DNA of 64,000 nucleotides from Roseiarcus sp963794655 (GTDB lineage Bacteria; Pseudomonadota; Alphaproteobacteria; Rhizobiales; Beijerinckiaceae), in contig CAWCEV010000006.1 in the NCBI GenBank assembly GCA_963794655.1, positions 2,418,001 to 2,482,000 on the forward strand, read 5' to 3'. The notes below the pieces were generated by a model that worked only from the letters and a program-made list of their open reading frames with translations, did not search any database and was not told where the DNA came from. Positions 27,137 through 36,299 of this stretch are shown here, piece by piece; position 1 is the stretch's first letter, and each line of letters begins with the position of its first letter. The translations under genes were made by a program, and so were the position numbers.

Positions 27137-28831
27137 TTACTCGCGGGAACGTGAGGAAAAAGCAGTGGAGAGCCTCCTGATGAAGTTTGGGCGCGAACCG
27201 TTCGATGCCTCGGACGGAGGGTTTGCTTGCGGCACGTTCTCTTCGGCCACGCTGACGGGCGGTTCCGGGAAGCAGGGGCCATCCGGCGCCTCGGCCACCT
27301 CGCCGACAAGATGACCGAACTGTTTGACCAGACTGGCGATCTCGGCCTGCTCGAAGAGTTCGGTGCGATATTCCATATAGCCGAAAAGGATGCCGGATGT
27401 GGACTCAGTCAAGACCAGCGACAGGTCGTATCGTGCAGTGCCGGGCCTGGTATCGATCTGGCTAACGGCAGGGCCGGGGTGCACGGCGGGATCGTATCCA
27501 AACATGATTTGAAAAATGGGGGTTCGTGGAGATCTCCGATTGAAGCGCAGCGCACGCACCAGGGCCTGAAAGGGGACATCGCTGTGCTCATAAGCCTCGA
27601 GTGCCGTCGCGCGGACCTGCCGCAAAACATCGCGAAACGACGTTTGCTGAGGGAATTGAACGCGAAACGGGACCATATTCATGAAAAGCCCGATCATGCG
27701 CTGCGTTTCTACTTGGGTGCGCTGGGTGATAGGCGAGCCGATGCAGAAATCGCGTTTGCGGGAGAAGCGAGCGATCAGCAAGGCGTAGGCTGCGAGGAAT
27801 GTCATGAAGGGAGTGGCGCCGGAGTCGCGGCCAATTTGAGCAAAGGATTCACGGACAGAAGAAGGAAGTTCGAAAGCCACGGTATTTCCTTCCCCGCTGG
27901 GCTGACTGGGGTACGGACGACTGGACGGAAGCTCCAGGTATGGTGGGAGTCCGTCGAGTTTCTGTCTCCAGTATTCGATCTGGCTCTTCATACGACTGCT
28001 GACCAACTGCTCGGCTGCCCAGACGGCGTAGTCCGCATAGTGGAGAGACAGGGTTGGCAGGTTGGGCTTGGCGTTGCGCGCGAGAGCCTGATAAGTCTCG
28101 ACGACCTCCTCGCGGAGTACCAAGAGCGACTGGCGGTCGGCGATGATGTGATGGATGTTCAGAAGCAATACGTCGCGAGCCGGCGTGACGCGGAAGATAT
28201 GGAACCGCAATAGTGGCGGACGACGCAGATCGAAAGGACGCCGCGCATAGTCGCGGATCAGAAGGCGGCATTGGATGTCTGCTTCCGCTTCGGAAAACGA
28301 GGTCAAATCCGTCGCGCCGACGCGCGTATGAGCCTCCGATTCAATGGACTGATAGAGTTCCCCATTCTTTTCATGAAAACCGGTGCGGAAGATATCCTGC
28401 CGCGCGATGAGCAGATCCATTGTCTTTTGAAGGAGTTCAAGGTCCAACGGAGGACTGATAAAGGCTTCCGGGATGTTGTAGGCGATATTGCCAGGGTCGA
28501 AATGATCGATGAGCCATATGCCCTGCTGGCTCGGGGTCATGGGAATTCGCTCGCCACGCTTGCCCGGAAGCAGGGGCGACTTGTGCTGACCTTCTTTCGG
28601 CGTGGCGAGCACTGCCAGTAGATCGGCTTTACGGCGCTGAAGTTCAGCGCGGAGCAACTCGTCGGCCGTGCCAGGGGGCGCGCTGACCACAAGGCGTCCC
28701 GCGCGCTCCTGAATCTCGATACCTCTTTCTTCGAGCAGCGCGATGAACTCAGCGGTAGTGAGTAGAAGCAAATCGTGCTGGGAGGACGCGCCGGAAGATG
28801 TGCGCTTCACGTGATGTTGATCAGATTCCAA
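27137..28831 (-). CDS. Stand-alone NRPS condensation domain with TubC-like docking domain
   Basis: 564 residues. The start TTG 28831 is supported by GAGGAG 10 nt upstream, and no nearby ATG lies before the docking domain. Residues about 21-75 match the TubC N-terminal docking fold (LLTTAEFIALLEERGIEI then an RLVVSAPPG hairpin and helical end). From about 95 a condensation domain begins (PMTPSQQGIWLIDHFDP). Its catalytic motif reads HHIIADR at 227-233: both His and the Asp are kept, but the final Gly of HHxxxDG is Arg. Residues after about 520 are a Pro/Ser/Arg-rich tail. There is no A or T domain, so it must work with separately encoded partners, probably condensing the polyketide with the aminoacyl-T of a neighbouring A-T-TE protein. 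It lies 52 bp after that gene in the same orientation. Confidence 0.93.
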   Translation of the reverse strand: MESDQHHVKRTSSGASSQHDLLLLTTAEFIALLEERGIEIQERAGRLVVSAPPGTADELLRAELQRRKADLLAVLATPKEGQHKSPLLPGKRGERIPMTPSQQGIWLIDHFDPGNIAYNIPEAFISPPLDLELLQKTMDLLIARQDIFRTGFHEKNGELYQSIESEAHTRVGATDLTSFSEAEADIQCRLLIRDYARRPFDLRRPPLLRFHIFRVTPARDVLLLNIHHIIADRQSLLVLREEVVETYQALARNAKPNLPTLSLHYADYAVWAAEQLVSSRMKSQIEYWRQKLDGLPPYLELPSSRPYPSQPSGEGNTVAFELPSSVRESFAQIGRDSGATPFMTFLAAYALLIARFSRKRDFCIGSPITQRTQVETQRMIGLFMNMVPFRVQFPQQTSFRDVLRQVRATALEAYEHSDVPFQALVRALRFNRRSPRTPIFQIMFGYDPAVHPGPAVSQIDTRPGTARYDLSLVLTESTSGILFGYMEYRTELFEQAEIASLVKQFGHLVGEVAEAPDGPCFPEPPVSVAEENVPQANPPSEASNGSRPNFIRRLSTAFSSRSRE

Positions 28832-28883
28832 TCTGCCAGGACTCCTCGGTGGGTCGGGACCCTAACCTGCCGTCGAAGTCAGT

Positions 28884-31520
28884 TTAGTCCACAGAAGCGA
28901 TTGAGACCTCTTTGGACTTCAATCCAAGAACCTGGCGGATGTGCGCGGCAATCACTCGGGCCGCTGGCGGATGAAAGATCTCATGGTGATTTCCGACCAA
29001 GCTATTGAGCCGCACCGGATGTTCCAGCACCCGCCCCCATCCCATATCCTTGCTCATCAGGAAGCCTGTCGGCCGCATTGCGCTTGCGAACAGCAAGACG
29101 TTGGCTTTGATTGGCGGAGGTTGGTAGGAAGTGGCAGCCTGAGCGACAACCCGGTCGATACGTGTCTGCTCGATCACATAACCCTCAGGGCGAAATCTGC
29201 GCGGAACTGCAAAGGCCATGGAGACGCTGAGCGTACGCAGAAGGCGCAAACGATCCTTGCCCTTGTCCGCGAAACTGACCCGCCAAAAACGGACGGCAAA
29301 TGAGGCCAGGCGATGAAGGAGCAGAGTCATCTTCATCATGGACTGGCGCGGCGCGGAGTATCGTTCCCAAAAGCCCGGGGCGACAGCGTCGAAGACGGCA
29401 AGGAACTCGACCCTTTCTCCTTCTGCCTCAAGCACACGCGCGATTTCATAAGCCATCCAGCCCCAGATACACCAGCCGCCAAGCCGGTAAGGCCCGGAGG
29501 GCTGTATCTTACGGATGAGCCCGATATACAAGCGCGCCAGATCTTCCATGCTCGCCGAACCTGGTTCCTCTCCTACATCGTCATCCATCATCTGGATCGC
29601 GTAGAACGGCTGTTCGGATCCCAATTCTTCCGCCAGGACCCGGAAATACATCATCTGCGGAACGATGAAGATGGGACGTCCGGCGCCTAGCTTCTGTAGT
29701 GGCAGGATGCGCGGATCGTTGGTCGGCATTTCGTCAGACCCGCCGACCAGCTTTGCCTCCACCCATTGCGTGAGCTTCCTCACCGTGAAGTGTTCGCTGA
29801 TATCGACCGCCTCCAGCCGGACCCCGAACTTATTACCAATCATCGATTGGAGCATAACCAGCAGAAGCGAATCGCCGCCGAGTTCGAAGAAGTCTGAATC
29901 GGAGACAATGGTTTCTCCGGGAAAGAGTTTGCGCCACATAGGCAGCAATTCCAATTCGACCGAAGAGTGCGTTTCCTCCGCGGTCGACAGCTCCGGGGCG
30001 GTCGCTGTCCACGGATATGTGGCGAGACTACGGCGATCCGTTTTCCCATTGGGTGTGAGCGGGAACGTCTCCAGCCGCGCGAAGTAGCGAGGAGTCATAT
30101 AGGCGGGCAGTTGCCGGGAGAGTGTCTCTCTCAAGAGCAGCGGGGCAACGTCATTGGCAGCCGTATAAAAGCCGATCAGGAAAGGCTCTTCGGCCTCGTC
30201 CTCCCGCAATACGGCGACGGCCTCGCGAACGCCTGCGCAGGTCATCATAGAAGACTCGATTTCTCCCAGTTCGATGCGATGACCGCGAAGTTTGATCTGT
30301 TGATCGAGCCGCCCGATGAACTCGATGCGTCCGTCGGCGAGCAGGCGCACCTGATCGCCGGTCCGGTACATGCGCTCGCCGCGCATGTTATGGTCGGCAA
30401 GAAATCTCTGGGCGGTTAGTTGCTCACTCTGAAAGTATCCCAAAGCTACGCCAGCACCCGCGATCACAAGCTCTCCCTGGGCGCCCGCAGGGACTTGCAA
30501 CAGATTCTCATCCATTACATAAAACCGGGTATTCGCAATCGGAGGACCGATGATAAGGCGCGTATCGCCGCGCTTGACCTCGGTAATCGATGACCATACT
30601 GTGGTCTCGGTCGGCCCGTACATATTCCACAACCGCGTTCCCGTCGCGAGCAGCTTATCTGCCAGTGGCATGGTCCAGGCCTCGCCGCCGCACAGCATCT
30701 TGAATCCGCGCGGAGGTTTATACCCGGCTTCCAACAGTCTTCGGAAAGTGATGGGCGTGCCTTGCAATACAGTGGCTCGCGTGGCAGCAAGCTGGTCCAT
30801 AAGGCGCGGGCCGTCGGCGCCTGCAGCCTTATCGCCCATGATGACGGTTCCACCACAAACCAGCGGTAACAAAAGCTCCAACACGGATATGTCAAAGGCC
30901 AAGGTGGTGATGGCGAACAACCGGTCATCTTCTCCAAGTTCGAGCAGCTCCTGCGCGGAGCTCAGTAGATTCACGACCGACCCATGCGTCACCTCCACTC
31001 CTTTAGGGATACCTGTCGATCCGGAGGTGAAGATCACGTAGGCCCGTGCATCGGCATGAATACGGGGTAATGGGAGCGGTGGGGCGTCTTGCCACAGATC
31101 AACTTCGCCATCCAGACAGAGAACCCGGGCGCCGGAGACTGGCAAAGCCGGCATGTGACGGGTAAGCGTCAACAGGATAGGCAGTTTGGTCTGGGCCAGA
31201 ATGCGCTCATTCCGGGAGTGCGGAAACATCGGATCGAGCGGCACATACGCGGCTCCCGCCTTGACGACTCCGAGGACGCCGATGACCATCTCGACGGAAC
31301 GGTCCATATAAATGCCCACCAAGGAACCCTCGGCCTGGTTGGCGATTAACCATCGCGCAAGCCGGTCGCTGCGCTCCGTGAGCTCGGAGCGCGACAAGGC
31401 AATCCCGGAAAATTCGACTGCGGGCCGAGAGGGCATCGCCAAGAAAGATGCGTCAAGCATCTCGGGGATGGTGTGCGTGGTTCCCGTCTTGATTGGCTTC
31501 ACGTCTAGGTTCTTGAGCAA
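28884..31520 (-). CDS. NRPS A-T-TE protein, probable glycine activation
   Basis: 878 residues from TTG 31520 (AGAGG 9 nt upstream; no ATG nearby). The adenylation domain (about 20-510) has FTSGSTGIPKG, NMYGPTETT, YRTGD, GRLDQQIKLRGHRIELGEIE and the NGKTDRR lysine. Reading the substrate pocket by alignment to GrsA gives D-I-L-Q-L-G-M-V-W, close to the glycine-type code as I recall it. T domain: FFELGGDSLL near 549. TE domain from about 610: nucleophile elbow GGWCIWG with Cys near 684 instead of Ser, and NHHEIFHPP holding the catalytic-His region. There is no condensation domain; the downstream stand-alone condensation gene probably supplies it. It is first in an operon with that gene and the phosphopantetheinyl transferase. 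Confidence 0.95.
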   Translation of the reverse strand: MLKNLDVKPIKTGTTHTIPEMLDASFLAMPSRPAVEFSGIALSRSELTERSDRLARWLIANQAEGSLVGIYMDRSVEMVIGVLGVVKAGAAYVPLDPMFPHSRNERILAQTKLPILLTLTRHMPALPVSGARVLCLDGEVDLWQDAPPLPLPRIHADARAYVIFTSGSTGIPKGVEVTHGSVVNLLSSAQELLELGEDDRLFAITTLAFDISVLELLLPLVCGGTVIMGDKAAGADGPRLMDQLAATRATVLQGTPITFRRLLEAGYKPPRGFKMLCGGEAWTMPLADKLLATGTRLWNMYGPTETTVWSSITEVKRGDTRLIIGPPIANTRFYVMDENLLQVPAGAQGELVIAGAGVALGYFQSEQLTAQRFLADHNMRGERMYRTGDQVRLLADGRIEFIGRLDQQIKLRGHRIELGEIESSMMTCAGVREAVAVLREDEAEEPFLIGFYTAANDVAPLLLRETLSRQLPAYMTPRYFARLETFPLTPNGKTDRRSLATYPWTATAPELSTAEETHSSVELELLPMWRKLFPGETIVSDSDFFELGGDSLLLVMLQSMIGNKFGVRLEAVDISEHFTVRKLTQWVEAKLVGGSDEMPTNDPRILPLQKLGAGRPIFIVPQMMYFRVLAEELGSEQPFYAIQMMDDDVGEEPGSASMEDLARLYIGLIRKIQPSGPYRLGGWCIWGWMAYEIARVLEAEGERVEFLAVFDAVAPGFWERYSAPRQSMMKMTLLLHRLASFAVRFWRVSFADKGKDRLRLLRTLSVSMAFAVPRRFRPEGYVIEQTRIDRVVAQAATSYQPPPIKANVLLFASAMRPTGFLMSKDMGWGRVLEHPVRLNSLVGNHHEIFHPPAARVIAAHIRQVLGLKSKEVSIASVD

Positions 31521-31851
31521 ATACCGACGACCTCTCGAGAAGGTGGGATGCCATCCATTAACAAGCGGAGTCTTTTATAAAGGCGGGGGTGGTTCCTTGG
31601 CCCGGACGTATTCAGTGACAACAATATTCCCCCCCAATGTTCAGACCGGGCCTGCTATGCGAAGGGGGAATAGAGTCGCGGCGGCAGAGCCATCCAACTA
31701 TCGTCCGATGAATGTTCAGTTATCTTACGATAAGAATGCTTCGATGTAGAGAGCGTTCATCGCATTGACACGTCACGCTCGGGCTCCTCAGCAGTGTAGT
31801 GCAGAATGACAAGCAAACGTATCGAAAGCGACGAACAATGTCCTTGTTTAT

Positions 31852-31869
31852 GCGGTACTTTGGTACCGC
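31852..31869. repeat. Inverted repeat GCGGTAC-4-GTACCGC
   Basis: A perfect 7-bp inverted repeat with a 4-bp spacer lies about 330 bp upstream of the A-T-TE NRPS start and is followed by A/T-rich sequence. It could be an operator for the NRPS operon; no regulator gene is visible nearby. Confidence 0.4.
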
Positions 31870-32031
31870 TTAAGTTATTGATTTTACTAAACTCGTCCGT
31901 CGAAATTCGCCCCCTCGGATGCGGGATTTGTCGCATCTAGACTTTTCGATTTAGAGCCGGGCACTGATAGCTGAAACCGCGGGAGTACCAGCGGCTCTGA
32001 TGAGTGCGATCGAATATGGCTCAGCATGAGA

Positions 32032-32063
32032 CCCTCGGGGCTAGGCCCGAGGGGTATTTTCTT
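32032..32063 (+). terminator. Strong GC hairpin followed by T-rich tract, likely intrinsic terminator
   Basis: CCCTCGGG (32032-32039) pairs with CCCGAGGG (32046-32053) around a 6-base loop and is followed by TATTTTCTT on the plus strand. In minus-strand reading the hairpin is the same but the T tract is weak. It lies about 75-105 bp beyond the stop of the minus-strand aldehyde dehydrogenase gene, so it may end that operon or act in both directions. Confidence 0.6.
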
Positions 32064-32137
32064 GCGAGCCGGCATGGTAAGGCTTTTTGGATGCAAGTGA
32101 AACAGAAGTTATGCCCCTCCTCCGCCAACTAACCCGC

Positions 32138-33613
32138 TCATAGCTTAACCGTGATTGTTTTCACTTCGGTATATTCCTGCAGGCCGTACTCGCCCAACTC
32201 ACGTCCCATCCCCGATTGTTTGAAGCCGCCAAACGGTGCTCTCGTGTCCAGCACGTGATAGCAGTTGACCCATACCGTGCCAGCTCGCATACCATTGGCG
32301 ACCGCGTGCGCCTTCTTGATGTCGCGGGTCCAAACGCCCGCCGCTAGTCCGTAGACGGTGCGGTTTGCGCGGGTAATCACTTCGTCTAAATCCTTAAACG
32401 CGATCACGCTCATGACCGGCCCGAAGATCTCTTCCCGGGCGATTTTCATATCGTCTTGCACGTCAGCGAATACTGCCGGCCGAATGAAGTAACCTCGATT
32501 GCCAACCCGTTCACCACCGTGGGCGAGCGTTGCCCCTTCATTCCGCCCGGAGTCGATGTACCCCATGATTCTGTCGAACTGGGATTGATCGACCTGCGGA
32601 CCCTGGTCGGTGGTGGGATCCACCGGGTTCCCGACGCGCCGCTTCGCGGCTCGGGCGACACTCTTTTCTACGAACTTCTGGTAGATTTTCTCCTCAACAA
32701 AAACCCTTGACCCAGCACAACAGGACTGCCCCTGATTTACGAAGATACCCGCGTGGGCGCCTTCCACAGCAGCGTCCAGATCGGTGTCCGCGAAGATGAT
32801 GTTCGGGCTCTTGCCCCCTAGCTCCAGGGTGACCCGCTTGAGATTGGATTGCGCGGCCGCGGTCATGATGAGACGGCCAACTTCGGTGGAGCCGGTGAAT
32901 GCGACCTTGTCCACATCCATGTGGCGGGCCAGGGCGGCGCCGGCCGTGGGACCAAAGCCAGGCAACAGGTTCACGACGCCATCCGGGTAGCCTGCCTCCA
33001 GGATCAGCTCCCCGATGCGGAGCGCGGAGAGAGGCGTTTGTTCAGCTGGCTTCATCACGACCGTGTTTCCGGTCGCCAAGGCCGGAGCGAGCTTCCATGA
33101 TTGCATGAGCATGGGGTAATTCCACGGGATAATCTGCCCCACTACGCCGATAGGCTCATGCCTCGTATAGCAGAAGAAGTCGCCGTCAATGGGGATCGTC
33201 TTGCCCTGAACCTTGTCTGCCCAGCCAGCAAAATAGCGATAACACGCAACGGTCTTGGCGACATCGACGGATCTTGCTATGGAAAGGGGCTTACCGCTGT
33301 CGAGACTCTCAATTCGCGCCAGTTCTTCCCCGTTCGCTTCGATCAGATCGGCGAGACGGTATAGGAGCCGTCCCCGCTCTGATGCGCGCAGCTTGCGCCA
33401 AGGCCCTTCGAAGGCCGCTCGGGCCGCCATTACAGCCTTGTCAACATCCGCGGCATCGGCCTCAGCAACCTGACAGATCTCCTCGGCAGTGGAAGGATCA
33501 ATGGTCGCGAAGGTCTTGCCGGATTCGCTGGGAACCCATTGGTTGTTGATCAGCAGCTTGGTCATGAACGGGCGGACGTTGACTTCGCTGGGAATCGGCA
33601 AAGTAGAAACCAT
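32138..33613 (-). CDS. NAD(P)+-dependent aldehyde dehydrogenase
   Basis: 491 residues, normal for the family. The motif for the catalytic Glu is TLELGGKSP and for the catalytic Cys NQGQSCCAGSR near residue 295; the cofactor region IIPWNYP and FTGSTEVG are present, as is the C-terminal FGGFKQSGMGRELG. It oxidises an aldehyde to an acid with NAD(P)+. ATG 33613 has AAAGGA about 12 nt upstream; an alternative ATG 16 residues later would also be viable. It is last in a three-gene operon with the CxxCH squalene-repeat protein (46 bp upstream) and the flavin monooxygenase. The substrate is unknown; a role in tailoring the PKS/NRPS product or a lipid is possible. Confidence 0.95.
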   Translation of the reverse strand: MVSTLPIPSEVNVRPFMTKLLINNQWVPSESGKTFATIDPSTAEEICQVAEADAADVDKAVMAARAAFEGPWRKLRASERGRLLYRLADLIEANGEELARIESLDSGKPLSIARSVDVAKTVACYRYFAGWADKVQGKTIPIDGDFFCYTRHEPIGVVGQIIPWNYPMLMQSWKLAPALATGNTVVMKPAEQTPLSALRIGELILEAGYPDGVVNLLPGFGPTAGAALARHMDVDKVAFTGSTEVGRLIMTAAAQSNLKRVTLELGGKSPNIIFADTDLDAAVEGAHAGIFVNQGQSCCAGSRVFVEEKIYQKFVEKSVARAAKRRVGNPVDPTTDQGPQVDQSQFDRIMGYIDSGRNEGATLAHGGERVGNRGYFIRPAVFADVQDDMKIAREEIFGPVMSVIAFKDLDEVITRANRTVYGLAAGVWTRDIKKAHAVANGMRAGTVWVNCYHVLDTRAPFGGFKQSGMGRELGEYGLQEYTEVKTITVKL

Positions 33614-33659
33614 AAGGTGGAATTCCTTTCAAACCCGGGTCAAACAATTTCCCGATCGG

Positions 33660-34898
33660 TCACATGGACTTGTGGTCAAAACTCCTCGCACCCGCAGCGC
33701 CTGGTTGAAGGTGCGCGGCGTTCGGTTGCTGCTGATCCGATTCCTCAAGTGCCATGACCGCATAACCGGTGGCAGCATCGGTCATAAAGCGCCCAATATC
33801 AGTCTGAGGATTACGCTTTGCATTCAGAGACGCGGCACGCCAGCTACCGTCCGAATCCTGGTGGTGTTCGAGCCACTGCAACCCACGCATAAGCACAGGG
33901 TCTTGCCGCCTCGTGCCAATTTCCTCCAAAACCAGGACAACAAGACCGGTTGCACAACCATCGCTCTCCGCAGGCTTACGCGAAATACCAAGCTGTTTAC
34001 GGATCCATTGCCACCTGTTGTCCCGTGCTCGATTCCCGGGGTCCAGCGAGGATAGCGCCCAGCCACCATCAGGTTGCTGGAGAATCTGAAGTGTCGTCAG
34101 TGCCGCTTTCCGCTGTGCCGCAGTAAGCAGTCCAGGTGACCTCGCAGACGCCCATAGCACATAAAGCTCGTTCATCATGGGCTGTGACGGATACTCGCGC
34201 TTCAAGTATTCCCTCAGGCGCTCCAAGTGAGACGCTGTGAGCGGTTCAGCCGCATATCCATCCGGTGCATTCTCAGCCTCCACCGCCAGAAGTGCCGCAC
34301 CCTGGTATCCGGACTCGATCGACTCCCACGGAGCCAAATTGAAATCCTGCCACTTCCACCCGCCAGCGTTCTCCCCTGCCCGCTCCTGCAACCTCCATGC
34401 TTCGTCAAATGCGGTTCTTGTTATCGGGCGAAGATGGCCTTGCCGCTGGTCACAATCCGCCAGGATCACAGCATTCAAAACTGCCTCGGTCGAGCGTGAC
34501 TGCGCTGCTTTGTCACGTCCGTCCCGATCCGAGTAAAAGGGAGCCATCTGGGTCCAGCTCTGCACCCGCTTTTCGACGCTGCCCATCAGAACAATCTCAG
34601 GGGTGCTCATAGCGGTCTCATCGGCGGCCCGTCGTAGCGCGGGCCGAGCCATTGCGTAGGGCAAAACAGTGTGGCAGGAAATGCAGATCGTTCCGTGGTC
34701 CTTTTGCGCCGGAGCCCAGCTTTGCCACCACAACTCGCGACTATCCAGATAGGCAGCAGCCTTCGTAGCATCCCATTTGGGCAGATAGCTCACAGACAAA
34801 CTTCTGGAATTGACGCACATTCGTGTTGCAAACCAGGACAGCGCTCCAGCACCGCAGACCACCAGCAAAAGTAAAGTAATGAACGTTCTATTCCTCAT
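33660..34898 (-). CDS. Secreted squalene-cyclase-repeat protein with c-type heme motif
   Basis: 412 residues from ATG 34898 with ACGGGA upstream; a longer frame runs into the monooxygenase gene and is rejected. Residues about 5-25 are a hydrophobic signal peptide or anchor (TFITLLLLVV...), which places the protein outside the cytoplasm. CISCH at 72-76 is a CxxCH heme-c attachment site. The rest is helical with QW-like repeats (QQPDGGW, HQDSDGSW), the alpha/alpha-barrel fold of squalene cyclases and prenyltransferases. I see no DxDD cyclisation motif, so terpene cyclisation is not supported. Its function is unknown. It sits 46-49 bp from a flavin monooxygenase and an aldehyde dehydrogenase, so it may take part in a redox pathway. 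Confidence 0.85.
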   Translation of the reverse strand: MRNRTFITLLLLVVCGAGALSWFATRMCVNSRSLSVSYLPKWDATKAAAYLDSRELWWQSWAPAQKDHGTICISCHTVLPYAMARPALRRAADETAMSTPEIVLMGSVEKRVQSWTQMAPFYSDRDGRDKAAQSRSTEAVLNAVILADCDQRQGHLRPITRTAFDEAWRLQERAGENAGGWKWQDFNLAPWESIESGYQGAALLAVEAENAPDGYAAEPLTASHLERLREYLKREYPSQPMMNELYVLWASARSPGLLTAAQRKAALTTLQILQQPDGGWALSSLDPGNRARDNRWQWIRKQLGISRKPAESDGCATGLVVLVLEEIGTRRQDPVLMRGLQWLEHHQDSDGSWRAASLNAKRNPQTDIGRFMTDAATGYAVMALEESDQQQPNAAHLQPGAAGARSFDHKSM

Positions 34899-34947
34899 TG
34901 AGAAATCCCGTCTTTCCTTTGCTCTTATCGAAGAGGGGACCTTGGCC

Positions 34948-36144
34948 TTAACCGGCATCGGCAAGATGCCTTGCAAGCCGCTTTGACGTGAATTTCGCTC
35001 CGTAAGCGAATCGACAGAGCGGACCAAAGCTGTTGGACGACGCCAGGCCGACGAAGTAGAGGTCAGGGACAACGGACTGGAAATTGCGATTCAGGACGGG
35101 TACGTCGTCGGCGGTTGCCATCTGTTTGCGAAGAGCGGGGTCGATGAAGCCCAGACGCTGCAGGCTCACCTTGTAACCTGTGGCGCAAATCACATGGTCA
35201 AATTGGAGCTCGTTGTCAGAGCTGTCCTGCTGAGTGAACTTCAGTGAGACGCTGTCCCCGCGCATGCCGATCTGCTTCATGGTTGTCCCCAGATGGCTAG
35301 TCACGCGACCGACGAACCTGGTTTTCGCAAACCACCCGGGAGCTGGTCCGAGATGACGCTGGACGGCACGCCGCCGAAGCTTTGACGGCATAGAGTGAAA
35401 GAGGAGAGGCGCATCGGTGCAAAGCCGCGAACGCCAACCGAGTCCGAGACCAGACCGCGGCATGAGCACGCGTTGTGCGATGGGCCGGGGTTCGACCGAG
35501 GGTTCATGGAAAGCAATGGCAGCCCGGCGAGCGATGAGATGTGTGTCAGCGCCCGCTTCTTGCAGTAGGCCGGCCAAGTCTACCGCGGACGCTCCAGCGC
35601 CAATGACGGCTACTCTGCGGCCTTCAAAGCTGCCCAGTTCTTTATGAGCGGAACTGTGGGTAAGCACTTCCTGCGGCAAAACACCGAAGTTCGTCGGAAT
35701 GTAAGCGAAGTGAGTGATACCCGCGGCAACCACGACTCGCTTGCTGCGGACAATCTCCCCGTTCCCAGTGGTGAGCTCAAAACCGTCGTCAACACGGGTG
35801 ACAGAGGTTACTTCGGTTTCTTCGAGTCGACTTACAAAGCGCTTTTGAAATTCCAGACCGTAGGCAACGAAGGTTTCAATCGGAACTGGAACACCCACGT
35901 CCGCATACGGAAGCGAACGTTCCCGGCAGAATTCGGCCAGTGTAAAAGTGGAATCGGGGTCATACAGGCTGGAGGCGAAGCCGTCTGACTTAAGCCAGGT
36001 GCGGTTAGGCATGTGGTTACGCCAGCTGGACATGGGAGTACCAAAAATACGGTACGAAAGTTTCCCTGCACCGAGATGCGCTGCCAGGGAAAGGCCATAA
36101 GGGCCGGCTCCGATGATAGCTACGTCAATTGCAGTCGACCTCAT
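34948..36144 (-). CDS. FAD/NAD(P)H-dependent monooxygenase, SidA/IucD-like or flavin-containing
   Basis: 398 residues from ATG 36144, chosen over TTG 36162 because GGGAGAA lies at the right distance. Residues 12-19 GAGPYGLS form the FAD dinucleotide fold; WLKSDGFASSLYDPD is typical of this subgroup; VIGAGASAVDLA near 170-180 is the NADPH fold; and CATGYK near 335 is the late family motif. It probably adds one oxygen atom to a small substrate (N- or C-hydroxylation, or Baeyer-Villiger type); the substrate is not evident. It heads an operon with the CxxCH repeat protein (49 bp downstream) and the aldehyde dehydrogenase, and is divergent from the ATP-grasp gene. Confidence 0.9.
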   Translation of the reverse strand: MRSTAIDVAIIGAGPYGLSLAAHLGAGKLSYRIFGTPMSSWRNHMPNRTWLKSDGFASSLYDPDSTFTLAEFCRERSLPYADVGVPVPIETFVAYGLEFQKRFVSRLEETEVTSVTRVDDGFELTTGNGEIVRSKRVVVAAGITHFAYIPTNFGVLPQEVLTHSSAHKELGSFEGRRVAVIGAGASAVDLAGLLQEAGADTHLIARRAAIAFHEPSVEPRPIAQRVLMPRSGLGLGWRSRLCTDAPLLFHSMPSKLRRRAVQRHLGPAPGWFAKTRFVGRVTSHLGTTMKQIGMRGDSVSLKFTQQDSSDNELQFDHVICATGYKVSLQRLGFIDPALRKQMATADDVPVLNRNFQSVVPDLYFVGLASSNSFGPLCRFAYGAKFTSKRLARHLADAG

Positions 36145-36299
36145 GCGCTTCTCCCGCACCAATGCAAATTAAATATACCCACAGGACCCCTCTTGATGAG
36201 TAAGATGGATGCACTCCCCGATAACGTCAGACATACTAGCCCTCGCTAAGGTAGCCGGAAGTTTTCGATGCTCATCGATGCTAGCAGATTCAAGGCAGA
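36145..36299. promoter_or_regulatory. Divergent promoter region, monooxygenase operon versus ATP-grasp gene
   Basis: 155 bp of mixed composition between divergently transcribed genes. Promoters for both directions must lie here; I cannot name clear boxes. AAGG precedes the TTG start of the ATP-grasp gene at short spacing. Confidence 0.5.

Larger units (their letters stand above)
31521..32137. other. 617-bp non-coding gap between NRPS gene and aldehyde dehydrogenase gene
   Basis: It contains the leader of the A-T-TE gene at its left end and the 3' region of the aldehyde dehydrogenase operon at its right. I see no convincing coding sequence. A GCGGTAC/GTACCGC inverted repeat (31852-31869) and a terminator-like hairpin (32032-32053) are listed separately. 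The rest is A/T-richer than the genes. Confidence 0.6.

Noticed and set aside
27227..28213. Plus-strand open frame of 328 codons
   Set aside because: Antisense to the condensation domain, whose conserved motifs fix the true strand.
31887..32096. Minus-strand 69-codon frame
   Set aside because: It spans the GC hairpin terminator and has no ribosome site or homology.
33660..34898. Squalene-hopene cyclase
   Set aside because: QW-like repeats are present, but there is no DxDD motif and the protein has a signal sequence and a CxxCH site.
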